From positions 1,116,001-1,180,000 of the forward strand of contig NZ_LR130778.1 in NCBI RefSeq assembly GCF_900538275.1: DNA of 64,000 nt, read 5' to 3'. The stretch is from Petrocella atlantisensis (GTDB lineage Bacteria; Bacillota; Clostridia; Lachnospirales; Vallitaleaceae). Below the pieces are notes generated by a model. That model had not been told where the DNA came from and did no database searches. It was given only the letters and a program-made list of their open reading frames with translations. The position numbers and the translations under genes were made by a program. This document shows, in pieces, positions 45,216-53,692 of this stretch (position 1 is its first letter; each line of letters starts with the position of its first letter).

Positions 45216-45653
45216 ATGAATACACTCATTTGCCCCATTTCAAAAGAAACCGCCAATAAAACCGTGGTTCGTCTAACTGGCTTCTTGATTGCCACATTGA
45301 TTGTACTTTATGCCTTAACAAACAGTGTCTATATCATTATGGCTATTGTTATTGATTTTATAATACGTGCTTTTACTAACCAAAAATATAGCCCGCTTAG
45401 TTGGTTAGCTACACAAATTGCTAAAGTATTTCATTTGAAGCCTATAACCATTGACAAAGCGCCTAAAATATTTGCCTCACGCGTTGGCTTTCTTTTCTCC
45501 ATAACCGCATTAGCTTTATATCCACTTAATCCACAAATTAGCCTTGTCGTATTATTGGTTCTTATGGCTTTCGCTTTACTTGAAGCACTCTTTGATTTTT
45601 GCGTTGGTTGTATTGTATATACCTATGTCGTACTGCCCCTAAACAAAGAATAA
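45216..45653 (+). CDS. DUF4395 family membrane protein
   Basis: A 145-aa protein with four membrane helices. The N-terminal CPISKETANKTVVRLTGFL and the C-terminal FDFCVGCIVYTYVV (a CxxC-like pair in the last helix) match DUF4395. The family has no known role; the cysteines suggest a redox or metal link. AGGAGG lies 7 nt before the ATG. It stands alone behind a strong promoter. Confidence 0.82.
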   Translation: MNTLICPISKETANKTVVRLTGFLIATLIVLYALTNSVYIIMAIVIDFIIRAFTNQKYSPLSWLATQIAKVFHLKPITIDKAPKIFASRVGFLFSITALALYPLNPQISLVVLLVLMAFALLEALFDFCVGCIVYTYVVLPLNKE

Positions 45654-45658
45654 AAAAA

Positions 45659-45688
45659 AACCTTCTTCAATATTGGAGAAGGTTTTTT
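45659..45688. terminator. Bidirectional terminator after the DUF4395 gene
   Basis: AACCTTCT (45659-45666) pairs with AGAAGGTT (45677-45684). An A-run precedes and a T-run follows the stem, so it can stop both convergent genes. Confidence 0.88.
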
Positions 45689-46429
45689 CTATTCTCTGAT
45701 TTTCAATTTTAGATTTTCATAAGCTTTTACCGTTTCATCCTGATTTTTTAGATTAAATATTACAGGTTGATCTAGAGTTAGCATAAGTATATACGGTGGT
45801 TTCTCTGCGTCAACAAAAAGCTTGACGGATCCATAAGGCTTGGTTTTGAAGTGACCCTTAAGTTTTGACCCTAGTGCTGACCCATTGGTACGTGTTAATA
45901 CAAGAGGCATTTCCTCAAGAAGCTCCACCGACTGAATCGATGTCCATGCATACGTATCACCGTACATGCCATGAATCTCTATTCCTTCATCATCTATACT
46001 TATTTGAGTATCTCTTGAAGAAAAGACCAGTAATAGAACAATAGCAACAACAGTAATCCCAACGACGGTTAACGGCAGGATGAGTTTTTTTCCTGCACCT
46101 TCAACAAGCTTACCTTCCTTATCAAATATGTTACCATCATACTTTTGAGCTTTGATGAGTAAAATCACAGTTGATGCAGTTAAGAAGACATAGGCTAATG
46201 TGGTACTAATATCAACTTTTAAAAGCTGGAGTATGCCCGTTAAAATGAATACACTACCATTGATATAAGAAAACATCCCAAGTAAACGTGCAAGCCCTTT
46301 TGTATCAACCTTGGCTTTCTTTTCCTTAGACATGGTGTTGTAACCTGATATTAGAAAATACCATTTAAACAAATGAACCGCCATACCTACAAAAATCAGC
46401 AAAGCTCCAATTAATATATTAATCCACAT
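45689..46429 (-). CDS. DUF3784-like membrane protein with C-terminal PH-like domain
   Basis: A 246-aa protein. The first 95 residues match DUF3784 (FLISGYNTMSKEKKAKVDTKGLARLLG) with three membrane helices; a fourth lies near residue 120. Residues 135-246 look like a bacterial PH-type domain (IDDEGIEIHGMYGDTYAWTSIQSVEL). Function unknown. The start ATG overlaps the stop of the upstream gene by 11 bp (GGAGG 5 nt before), so the two are translationally coupled. Confidence 0.75.
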   Translation of the reverse strand: MWINILIGALLIFVGMAVHLFKWYFLISGYNTMSKEKKAKVDTKGLARLLGMFSYINGSVFILTGILQLLKVDISTTLAYVFLTASTVILLIKAQKYDGNIFDKEGKLVEGAGKKLILPLTVVGITVVAIVLLLVFSSRDTQISIDDEGIEIHGMYGDTYAWTSIQSVELLEEMPLVLTRTNGSALGSKLKGHFKTKPYGSVKLFVDAEKPPYILMLTLDQPVIFNLKNQDETVKAYENLKLKIRE

Positions 46430-46967
46430 GATAGACCTCCATTTCCCTTTTTACCTCTACCATAAGTGCCAAGCTAAATATGACCTCAAAAATCATCATG
46501 ACGATTGCCAATATATAGGCTTCAAATAGATTACCCATAATAAGAGCACTCATCGGTATAAGAATGGCCATAACCGTATAGGTTATTGACCTATAGAGCC
46601 AGCTATAAGGTAATAGATGTGCACCAAAGATCATAGCAATGACCATTACCATTTTATCAGGGACCGTCGGATAGACCCACATAGCGATCAATAGATACAG
46701 CAACTGATTCATTGAAAATAGCATACCCAATTTATTTAATGGATTAGCTGTATCACTGAATTTGACCCCAATTAACTTTGATATTCCGTAAGCCAAAGGC
46801 AATAGTGGTGCTGTCACACAAAATGTCCATAGGTTCTTAGTCAATATCGGCATATCCAACTTGTGTATTATGGCAACCATCCCCCAAATAATGATAGAGG
46901 CCAAGATAAAATGTAAACCTTTCTTTTGTTTCATAGCACAGTCTATTCTTAGTTCTTCCAAATTCAT
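46419..46967 (-). CDS. Multi-pass membrane protein of unknown function (possibly DUF7010)
   Basis: A 182-aa protein with about six membrane helices. The layout (N-terminal LEELRIDCAMKQKKGLHFILAS, then MWVYPTVPDKMVMVIAMIFGAHLLPYSWLY) recalls the DUF7010 family of Firmicutes, but I am not certain. It overlaps the following DUF3784-like gene and lies 23 bp after the DUF3267 gene. The three form an operon of unknown purpose. Confidence 0.65.
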   Translation of the reverse strand: MNLEELRIDCAMKQKKGLHFILASIIIWGMVAIIHKLDMPILTKNLWTFCVTAPLLPLAYGISKLIGVKFSDTANPLNKLGMLFSMNQLLYLLIAMWVYPTVPDKMVMVIAMIFGAHLLPYSWLYRSITYTVMAILIPMSALIMGNLFEAYILAIVMMIFEVIFSLALMVEVKREMEVYHVD

Positions 46968-46990
46968 ATGTTTCTCCTTGAGTCACTCAC

Positions 46991-47635
46991 TTAGATTGCA
47001 GTCACGGTCTCAATCTGTTTATAATAAGTTTCAAAGCTATTGGTAACCACCATAGCACCTCTTGGCACCTGGAATAGAATTAATAATGCATTTAGTATAT
47101 CTACGGATGAAGCCATTGCATTAATCATAATCAGAATAATCAAAACCCCATTTAACAGATTTAACCCACCTAAAATCAATGGTAATACAATAGATAAAGT
47201 CACAAAAGGCGCCAAACATATGATTATAAATCTTTTTTTTGTCAATGACTGAGAAGTAAAGACAAAACCGCCCCATAACTTGATGCCGAAAAATGTGTTT
47301 TCATCTTTTAAGAAGTTCGGTATCCATAAAGCATGTAGCATCTCATGAATATAAATCATGATAAGCGTAAACGCGATATAATACCATCTAAAACTAATGG
47401 ATACACCACGATTCGTACCCATACCTTCAAAAAAATCTACCAATGTTGCGTTGAAGAACGTTATAATAAAAAAGGATAGCAGTCCACAAACAGCCATAAT
47501 CGGTATAGATGTCAAAAAAGCCGTTAATAAATTGGAAGGTTCTTTTATTTTCTTCCAGCCCTGATTCATCAAGCTGTTGCTTAGTTCCTGGTCTACCGGT
47601 GGTATATTTTTTGCGTATTTCATAGTACTTGTCAC
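46991..47635 (-). CDS. DUF3267 membrane protein (putative zinc metalloprotease fold)
   Basis: A 214-aa protein with about five membrane helices. The motif YIHEMLHALWIP contains HExxH, the metalloprotease zinc signature, within a membrane helix, and a conserved KRFIIICLAPFVTLS block follows, as in DUF3267. The family is related to intramembrane (M50-like) peptidases but activity is unproven. The ribosome site is AGGTGA. First gene of an operon with two other membrane proteins. Confidence 0.8.
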   Translation of the reverse strand: MTSTMKYAKNIPPVDQELSNSLMNQGWKKIKEPSNLLTAFLTSIPIMAVCGLLSFFIITFFNATLVDFFEGMGTNRGVSISFRWYYIAFTLIMIYIHEMLHALWIPNFLKDENTFFGIKLWGGFVFTSQSLTKKRFIIICLAPFVTLSIVLPLILGGLNLLNGVLIILIMINAMASSVDILNALLILFQVPRGAMVVTNSFETYYKQIETVTAI

Positions 47636-47719
47636 CTCAAATCATATTTTTTACTATTATAGCATTCTTTTCTTAAAATCAAATTAGATATTGTAGCTTT
47701 TATAATAAATATTATAACA

Positions 47720-47757
47720 ATGGCGTGTTATCGGCAATACAGTCGGTAACACGCCAT
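47720..47757 (-). terminator. Hairpin after the VOC gene
   Basis: ATGGCGTGTTA (47720-47730) pairs perfectly with TAACACGCCAT (47747-47757). Read leftward it is followed by an AT-rich, weakly T-rich stretch. It lies 20 bp past the stop of the VOC gene. Confidence 0.65.
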
Positions 47758-47777
47758 GGCAAACTTATTGTATTCTC

Positions 47778-48146
47778 TTATCTTGTTGGAACAATCTCCA
47801 ACCAATAGCCATCTGGGTCTGATATAAAGTAGATGCCCATCTTCTTGTTTTCATAGCAAATGCAACCCATTTTTTCATGTAGCTCATGTGCTGCCTCATA
47901 GTCATCTACTCTAAACGCCAAATGGAATTCATTGTCGCCTAGATTATAAGGTTTTTCCCAGTCTTTTAACCATGTAAGTTCTAGTTGAAAGTCTGAAGCG
48001 TCATTTCCCACAAAAACAATAATATAGGCCCCATCTTCAGCTTCTTTACGTCTTATTTCAGTAAGGCCTAGAGCTTCCTTATAAAATGCCAAGGATTTTT
48101 CAAGATCTAATACGTTGTAATTTTCATGTACCATTCTAAATTTCAT
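47778..48146 (-). CDS. VOC family protein (glyoxalase I-like)
   Basis: A 122-aa vicinal-oxygen-chelate protein, full length for lactoylglutathione-lyase-like members. The metal ligands are visible: His in MVHENYNVLDLEKSLAFY, Glu in FQLELTW, His in NEFHLAFRV and Glu in GYWLEIVP. The ATG at 48146 has GAGAGG upstream and is preferred over a TTG at 48167. It probably detoxifies methylglyoxal or a related compound. Last gene of the peroxiredoxin-MBL-VOC operon. Confidence 0.88.
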   Translation of the reverse strand: MKFRMVHENYNVLDLEKSLAFYKEALGLTEIRRKEAEDGAYIIVFVGNDASDFQLELTWLKDWEKPYNLGDNEFHLAFRVDDYEAAHELHEKMGCICYENKKMGIYFISDPDGYWLEIVPTR

Positions 48147-48168
48147 ATTGTTCTTCCTCTCTAACAAT

Positions 48169-48906
48169 CTAGATTTTTATATTCCATTTTTGACCACTCT
48201 GCTGCACTTCCATCACTTTTGTGTTATGTATAGAACTTGCTCTTTCTTTTTTATACTGTTGAATAATTGAAGGTTGGTCCCAAAAATGCATAGGAAATAA
48301 ATATTTTACTTTTGCTGTATTTAATAGCGTTTCCACACCTAAAAAATAATATTTTTCTTGTCTAGGATCAAGTGGTGCAAAAGCTATATCAATATGAAGG
48401 TCTTGCAAAGCTTTCATTTCCGTCTTAAACTTTAATGTCATATCTGTGTTATAGGCCTCAGTTTCACCAGGCCATACCCACAGATTAAGATCACCCGCAT
48501 AATAAATGGTTTTCTCTTGATACGTCAACAAGAATGCAACACCTTCGTCCGTCGATACAAGTGTCTTTATCATGATTTCACTATCATCACGGATAATTAT
48601 GCTATACATTTGAGATGGATGAACCCAGATAATCTTATCCCATAGCTTCTGATTTATGCCCATCTTCTGATCCTTCAATTGTAGCGCTTCAATGTCAGAA
48701 GATAATACATATTCAACATCCTCATACATATTATATAAGTCAAATATCTTAGGATTAAAATGATCTTTGTGCTTGTGGCTCACGAATACAATAATCTTTT
48801 TATGTTCCTTCATAACCGGTATGTCTGCTTTATAATAATCAAACAACCAGTAACAGTTTTCCCACTCTAAGAGAAACCCGCTATGATCAATATACGTGAT
48901 TTCCAT
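48169..48906 (-). CDS. MBL-fold metallohydrolase (UlaG-like)
   Basis: A 245-aa beta-lactamase-fold protein. It has ITYIDHSGFLLEW, the metal motif FVSHKHKDHFNP and further ligands YYAGDLNLW and LFPMHFWD. The motif is HxHxDH with the usual spacing. Substrate unknown. The ATG at 48906 has AGGTG 5 nt upstream. It lies 28 bp after the peroxiredoxin and 22 bp before the VOC gene, so these are one operon, probably for oxidative or aldehyde stress. Confidence 0.85.
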   Translation of the reverse strand: MEITYIDHSGFLLEWENCYWLFDYYKADIPVMKEHKKIIVFVSHKHKDHFNPKIFDLYNMYEDVEYVLSSDIEALQLKDQKMGINQKLWDKIIWVHPSQMYSIIIRDDSEIMIKTLVSTDEGVAFLLTYQEKTIYYAGDLNLWVWPGETEAYNTDMTLKFKTEMKALQDLHIDIAFAPLDPRQEKYYFLGVETLLNTAKVKYLFPMHFWDQPSIIQQYKKERASSIHNTKVMEVQQSGQKWNIKI

Positions 48907-48934
48907 ATGTGACACCTGCTTTCTCAAATAATAC

Positions 48935-49390
48935 CTAACTGAGATTGTCTAACATCTCTTCCGGATTTTTGGCTGCATTGACCTGATCAAATACTTTTAT
49001 GATTACACCTTCTTCATCGATCAAATATGTGGTTCTTACAATGCCCATATATTTCTTGCCAAACATACTTTTTTCTTTCCATACATCATAAGCTTCAGCA
49101 ACTTTAGTCTCTGTATCTGCAAGCAAGGTGAATGTCAGATTGTATTTTTCTGCAAATTTTTTATGCGACTTGACGGAATCCTTACTTATACCGATAATTT
49201 CAGCACCTTTTTCCTTGATATCAGGGTACAACTGAGTAAACCCACAAGCTTGACTGGTACAACCTGGTGTGTCATCCTTTGGATAGAAATACAGAATCAC
49301 TTTTTTTCCTCTATAATCTGCCAAGGATACTTCCTCACCATCTTGATTTGGTAATGTAAATTCTGGTGCTTTCATGCCTATTTCTAACAT
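48935..49390 (-). CDS. bcp: Thioredoxin-dependent peroxiredoxin (BCP type)
   Basis: A 151-aa peroxiredoxin that reduces hydrogen and organic peroxides. The peroxidatic and candidate resolving cysteines are both in TPGCTSQACGF, five residues apart, as in the atypical 2-Cys BCP group. FYPKDDTPGCT and GIVRTTYLIDEEG are typical. AGGAGG lies 7 nt before the ATG at 49390; the longer frame to 49456 runs through the leader. First gene of the operon. Copy 4 of the hairpin motif sits in its upstream region. Confidence 0.94.
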   Translation of the reverse strand: MLEIGMKAPEFTLPNQDGEEVSLADYRGKKVILYFYPKDDTPGCTSQACGFTQLYPDIKEKGAEIIGISKDSVKSHKKFAEKYNLTFTLLADTETKVAEAYDVWKEKSMFGKKYMGIVRTTYLIDEEGVIIKVFDQVNAAKNPEEMLDNLS

Positions 49391-49433
49391 TTTTTCGCCT
49401 CCTCGTAAATCTATACTACAACCATAAAAAAAG

Positions 49434-49456
49434 ATAATAGTTGACACCTTAACCAC
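49434..49456 (-). repeat. Copy 4 (half-site) of the GGTTAAGG/GTCAA motif
   Basis: On the minus strand GTGGTTAAGGTGTCAACTATT aligns with the first arm of copy 2 at 27373, with two bases missing in the A-run. It lies about 45 bp upstream of bcp, just past a TATACT that may be its -10. Confidence 0.4.
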
Positions 49457-49559
49457 TCTTAATAGTATACCATATAATGTTTATTCGAAAATACTAAAAA
49501 ATCCTAAACATATTAGGATGATTAAGACCATTCGCACGTATATGATCCTCTGATTGCTT

Positions 49560-50228
49560 CTAGTTTTCAATTCTGCGAAGCATGATGCTGGATTGGATAG
49601 CAAAAATAGCGATTTGAGTAGGGTCCCCTAAGTCTAATTTCTTTAATACACTGCTGATATCATGATGTACTATGCCCAATGTAACCTTTAGTTCAGATGC
49701 TATTTCCTCGTCTGACAGGCCTTGACCGACAGCTTGAATAATCTTAAGCTCATGATTTGTTAGAAGATCCTCATGGTTGTTTTTCTTAAGTAGGTAATTT
49801 CTTTTTGCTATTTGAGAAAATAGGGACAATACCTTACTTCTAGCTTTGGTATCCATCATGGCATCTTCTTGATGGACCAGCTCAACACTTTTTGCTAATA
49901 TTTTTATAGATACTCCCTTTAGCAAAAAACCATTTGCCCCATGTTTAAGAGATTCAAAAATATATTCATCATCATCAAAAGTGGTTAAGATAATTACCTT
50001 TATATTCGGGTAATTGGCTTTAATGACTTTCATACTTTCAATCCCATTCATAATGGGCATGCGAATATCCATTAAAATGACATCCGGCTTATCTTTTTCA
50101 ACAAATGTGATGGCGTCACGCCCGTCTGGTGCTGTGCCGATAACCTCTATATTATTTACACTATTTAACATTAATTCAAGACTTTCTCTTATGATCTCTT
50201 GATCATCTACAATCAACACTTTAATCAT
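49560..50228 (-). CDS. NarL/FixJ-family response regulator, no partner kinase nearby
   Basis: A 222-aa two-domain regulator. The receiver has acidic residues Asp8 and Asp9, phospho-acceptor Asp54 in VILMDIRMP, and Lys in GFLLKG near residue 104. The C-terminal LuxR-type HTH spans 160-215 (LTNHELKIIQAVGQGLSDEEIASELKV), but the recognition helix reads LGIVHHDISSVLKKL rather than the common TVKNHVSNIL. No histidine kinase is adjacent. Target genes are unknown. Confidence 0.9.
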   Translation of the reverse strand: MIKVLIVDDQEIIRESLELMLNSVNNIEVIGTAPDGRDAITFVEKDKPDVILMDIRMPIMNGIESMKVIKANYPNIKVIILTTFDDDEYIFESLKHGANGFLLKGVSIKILAKSVELVHQEDAMMDTKARSKVLSLFSQIAKRNYLLKKNNHEDLLTNHELKIIQAVGQGLSDEEIASELKVTLGIVHHDISSVLKKLDLGDPTQIAIFAIQSSIMLRRIEN

Positions 50229-50407
50229 ACACTTTGCCCACCTTATTTCTATCCCCTTTTATAACAACAGTTTTACCACTAGTCATACTATAATATAATG
50301 TTTACAGTCCTTATCCTATACTACTCACGCATACAATGTAATAGACTTTTGTCATCCTTTTCTAATGACATTTGTCATCTTTTCCATGAGAAAAATTCTC
50401 AACACAA

Positions 50408-50456
50408 TAAAAGACGATCATACCTCGACTCATTCGTCGAAGGTGACCGTCTTTTT
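50408..50456. terminator. Terminator after the YggT gene
   Basis: AAAAGACG...CGACTCATTCGTCG...CGTCTTTT forms a long, slightly imperfect stem between the YggT stop (50484) and the response regulator promoter region. It ends in a T-run on the plus side and an A-run (T on minus) on the other. Confidence 0.8.
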
Positions 50457-50483
50457 AGTAGGATTAACTATTAATGAATTATA

Positions 50484-50819
50484 TTAAGCCTGTGGTTTTT
50501 TCATAATCTCTACGATACGAATGATACCATAGGCCAATAAAGCATATACTGCCATGGCTATGAGCGTTGCCGCTTCTAAATAAGCTGTTGTTTCTATTCC
50601 TTGCGCAACCCCTGTTCTAAAAATGCCGATAAAGGGTTGTAGAAATAGTTCAGATAAGCTGTAAATGGCAGATACAAATGGGCTACCTGGATTTGCACCT
50701 AGTAGCTTAAAGATAAAACGAAATGCCAGAAGCACTTCAAGAATCCCAAATATATAGGTTACAACTTTACGAAACTTAAGATTTTTTTCATGCGTGTGTT
50801 GAACTTGAGAAGTATTCAT
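50484..50819 (-). CDS. YggT family membrane protein
   Basis: A 111-aa protein with two main membrane segments (residues 23-45 and 80-105). FGILEVLLAFRFIFKLLGANPGSPFVSAIYSLSELFLQPF is the YggT core. Family members are linked to cell-envelope or osmotic functions without a set mechanism. The ribosome site is GGAAGGGAA. It follows the 49-aa lmo0937-type gene by 44 bp and is probably co-transcribed. Confidence 0.85.
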   Translation of the reverse strand: MNTSQVQHTHEKNLKFRKVVTYIFGILEVLLAFRFIFKLLGANPGSPFVSAIYSLSELFLQPFIGIFRTGVAQGIETTAYLEAATLIAMAVYALLAYGIIRIVEIMKKPQA

Positions 50820-50863
50820 TTTTATTTCCCTTCCATGAGGTAGTCTTCAAAACTAAACCTCAG

Positions 50864-51013
50864 TTATAGCACTTTTTTCCCATTAATTAATCTCAAAAGA
50901 ACGATGATAATTGCTATGACCAATAGAACGTGAATAAAACCTCCAATGGTATATGAAGAGACCATTCCTAAAAGCCATAAAACGACAAGTACGACTGCTA
51001 TTATATTTAACAT
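50864..51013 (-). CDS. lmo0937-type small membrane protein (49 aa)
   Basis: A 49-aa ORF: MLNIIAVVLVVLWLLGMVSS, then YTIGGFIHVLLVIAIIIVLLR and LINGKKVL, stop. Two membrane helices separated by a Gly-Gly turn match the lmo0937/DUF5670 family of small stress-associated membrane proteins. AGGAAGGTG lies about 5 nt before the ATG. It is too short for most gene finders. It heads a likely operon with YggT. Confidence 0.85.
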   Translation of the reverse strand: MLNIIAVVLVVLWLLGMVSSYTIGGFIHVLLVIAIIIVLLRLINGKKVL

Positions 51014-51412
51014 AATGACACCTTCCTAAACTTTTTTTGCTTAATCTTCAACTAACACCGCTTCGCTACCTCTAGTTGACAATTGACTTCCTCTAGTTTT
51101 CCATTTTTTATGTCTTTTTATCTACTTATAATAATTACCAGCTTAAGAAAATTGTTTATATTATTATCCACACTAGATTTTCTTACCTAGCATATATTAT
51201 ACACTACATTATATTTTAAGTCAAATTATTGTTACTATAATAGTTCTAATTTTTATATCACATATTTATTGTTATTAGAACTATATGCTGTGCAACATTG
51301 CCATAGATTCGTTATATATTTGACGATTGTCTAATATATAATTAACCAATCATTCCTTAACGTTAAAAATGACTAAAGTGATTTCACTTTAGTCATTTTT
51401 AAGTCTTAAGTC
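51014..51412. other. AT-rich intergenic region
   Basis: About 400 bp of low-complexity AT-rich DNA between the orphan antitoxin and the lmo0937-type gene. It should contain the promoter of the lmo0937-YggT unit. Apart from the terminator at its left-strand end (51363-51402) I see no gene or structured element. Confidence 0.5.
51363..51402. terminator. Terminator of the Phd-like gene
   Basis: A perfect inverted repeat with 19-nt arms (51363-51381 and 51384-51402) ends in five A or T on each side. It lies 11 bp after the stop of the antitoxin gene. Confidence 0.88.
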
Positions 51413-51697
51413 CTACTCTTTTACTTCATTATTCATTTGATCCATAGAATATCTTTTTCTTATACCTTCTTTTGGTAGAGATGCCGCATATTTCAAAGCA
51501 TCTTCTGCATTAAGACTTTCAAAGTATTCAATGATAACTGAAAGCCTTTCATATTCATCAATAGATAGTAGAACTGCGTCTGGTTGGTTGTTCTTTAATA
51601 TAAAGAGTTTACCATAATCATCCGCTTTTTCCCTACAGGCTTTGTAGTTTTTAATCATTTCCGAGTTCGAAACAAGTGCCTTTGTAGAAATTATCAT
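51413..51697 (-). CDS. Phd/YefM-family antitoxin-like protein, no toxin partner seen
   Basis: A 94-aa protein with the Phd/YefM fold: an N-terminal ALVSNSEMIKNYKACREKA, then LFILKNNQPDAVLLSIDEYERL, and an acidic C-terminal tail that normally wraps the toxin. The ribosome site is AGAGGTGA. A terminator follows directly, and no RelE, Doc or PIN toxin ORF is adjacent on either side. It may be a solitary regulator, a decayed module, or a partner of a toxin elsewhere. Confidence 0.8.
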   Translation of the reverse strand: MIISTKALVSNSEMIKNYKACREKADDYGKLFILKNNQPDAVLLSIDEYERLSVIIEYFESLNAEDALKYAASLPKEGIRKRYSMDQMNNEVKE

Positions 51698-52021
51698 ACA
51701 AGTATCACCTCTGCCTTATTTAGTTTTTTATGATGCATACTTTACTGTATTTTATCACAGACCATCTATATATGCAAAACTAATCAGGATTAATTTGTGT
51801 AAAAATATATAGACATTTTGTATCAATAAATTTAATTATAATATTAAACACAAACATATTTGTCTGGTATTTTGCATTATAACTTTAATTATTATTAATA
51901 TTATTTATATAATAATTTTTCATATAATAGTTGCAATTTTCATGCATTTAGGATATGATGTATACGTGTCAGAGTTTGAATTTTGCAAATAAAAGAGTAA
52001 AGATAATAGAAGGAGTCCAAA
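51698..52021. other. Promoter region between divergent antitoxin and surface-protein genes
   Basis: 324 bp, very AT-rich, no ORF. It holds the rightward promoter at 51931-51959 and probably the antitoxin promoter on the other strand. Confidence 0.5.
51931..51959 (+). promoter_or_regulatory. Sigma-A promoter of the SLH/ice-binding gene
   Basis: TTGCAA (51931-51936), 17-bp spacer, TATGAT (51954-51959). The ribosome site GAAGGAG precedes the ATG at 52022. Confidence 0.7.
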
Positions 52022-53599
52022 ATGAAAATATCACATAACAATCCAATTTACAAGTCACTAACCGTTTTCTTATGCTTTCTAATGGTATTCACCGTAGCTA
52101 CACCAGTATTCGGTGCTTCCAAAGACTATGAATCGAGTTGGGCAAAAGAAACCATTGAATCCGCACTATCATCCGGAATTGCTAGTGGCTATCCAGATGG
52201 AACATTCAAACCAAGTAATCCAGTTACCAGAGCAGAGTTTCTTTCATTGGTAAACAACGTTTTCGGATTCACAACTTCTGCAAGTACAAATTACACAGAT
52301 GTATCCCCAACGGATTGGTATGCACCTGCTATAGGAAAAGCTTTTGCAGCCGATTATATCAGCGGCTATCCTGACGGCAGTATGAAGCCTGATGCGCATA
52401 TATCTCGTCAAGAAGTCGCATCCATACTTAGTCGCCTCAAATCTCTGTCAGCAACATCAGACACCCCAGATTTTACAGATGGCTCTTCTATTCCAGCTTG
52501 GAGTAAGCAAGCCATCATATCTGTTGATGAAGCAAAAATTATGGTTGGCTATCCTAATGGTAGCTTCAAGCCGTTGGCACAGACAACCAGAGCGGAAGCC
52601 TTGGTAGCAATTACTAGAGCTTTCAATTACAACGTTGTTAGCGAACCTATCCCAGTTTCGTCCGTTGGTGTCACACAAGATACCATGACTTTAATTGTAG
52701 GTGGTTCAACAGGAACAATAGCCCTTGAAATAACACCAAATAACGCTACCAATCAAGACGTAGAATGGACCTCAAGCGATACAAGTGTTGCGACATTAGA
52801 AAATGGTATCGTTACACCGATAGCAGAGGGAACAGCTCTTATAGTGGTAACCTCTGATGAAGATCAAACAAAAACCGCAACAGTAACAGTAACGGTTGAA
52901 AAGTCAACTGAACCTACCCAACCCGCCGAGACACTTATTGAACCTGTAGACCTTGGCATGGCCGGTGATTTTGTAATCTTATCAAAAACTGGTATTTCAT
53001 CTGTACCTAATTCAGTCATTACAGGCGATATTGGCGTTAGCCCTATAGCTGACACGGCTATCACAGGATTCTCTCTTACGCTGGATGCAACCAATCAATT
53101 CTCAGTTTCAGACCAAGTAACCGGTAGGGTATATGCAGCAACTTATACCTCACCAACACCCAGTAACCTAACGACCGCAATTAGTGATATGGAAACTGCA
53201 TACACCGATGCTGCCGGAAGAGCTGTGAATTTTACTGAACTGCATAGTGGCGATCTTAGTGGTAAAACACTCGTACCCGGTGTCTACAAATGGGGTACAG
53301 GTGTCCTTATGAATTCTGATGTAACCCTTAATGGTGGACCGAATGATGTTTGGATTTTCCAAATTGGCGAAGGCATTACGCAAGCGAATGGTACAAGAAT
53401 CACTTTAACCGGTGGTGCAAAAGCCGAAAATATTTTCTGGCAAGTGGCTGAATCTGTTTCTATCGGAACCGGTTCACATTTTGAAGGTATCGTTCTTAGT
53501 AAAACAAACATAACTATGGGAACGAATGCATCTATCAATGGTCGATTATTGGCTCAAACCGCAGTCACCTTAGATGCAAGTTCTGTAGTAGCACCTTAA
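52022..53599 (+). CDS. Cell-surface SLH protein with Ig-like and ice-binding (DUF3494) domains
   Basis: A 525-aa exported protein. After a signal peptide (cut near residue 32), three SLH repeats (35-205; each ends in a GYPDGTFKP-like motif and a TRAEFL/SRQEVA/TRAEAL motif) tie it to the cell wall. A BIG2-type Ig domain (215-293; VTQDTMTLIVGGSTGTIAL) follows, then a Pro/Thr linker. The DUF3494 domain (303-525) has LGMAGDFVILSKTGISSVPNSVITGDIGVSP and the beta-helix ladder FEGIVLSKTNITMGTNASINGRLLAQTAVTLD. DUF3494 proteins bind ice crystals in polar microbes; adhesion is an alternative. Confidence 0.9.
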   Translation: MKISHNNPIYKSLTVFLCFLMVFTVATPVFGASKDYESSWAKETIESALSSGIASGYPDGTFKPSNPVTRAEFLSLVNNVFGFTTSASTNYTDVSPTDWYAPAIGKAFAADYISGYPDGSMKPDAHISRQEVASILSRLKSLSATSDTPDFTDGSSIPAWSKQAIISVDEAKIMVGYPNGSFKPLAQTTRAEALVAITRAFNYNVVSEPIPVSSVGVTQDTMTLIVGGSTGTIALEITPNNATNQDVEWTSSDTSVATLENGIVTPIAEGTALIVVTSDEDQTKTATVTVTVEKSTEPTQPAETLIEPVDLGMAGDFVILSKTGISSVPNSVITGDIGVSPIADTAITGFSLTLDATNQFSVSDQVTGRVYAATYTSPTPSNLTTAISDMETAYTDAAGRAVNFTELHSGDLSGKTLVPGVYKWGTGVLMNSDVTLNGGPNDVWIFQIGEGITQANGTRITLTGGAKAENIFWQVAESVSIGTGSHFEGIVLSKTNITMGTNASINGRLLAQTAVTLDASSVVAP

Positions 53600-53692
53600 T
53601 AATAAGACTTGGATGTTAAAACTATATTGAATGTGAATTTAGCGTTCTTCGTTTTGATTCACTACTTATAAAAAATTATTACATTACATAGT

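Noticed and set aside
51413-51697. Complete toxin-antitoxin module at the Phd gene
   Set aside because: No toxin-like ORF is found upstream or downstream, and a terminator directly follows the antitoxin gene.
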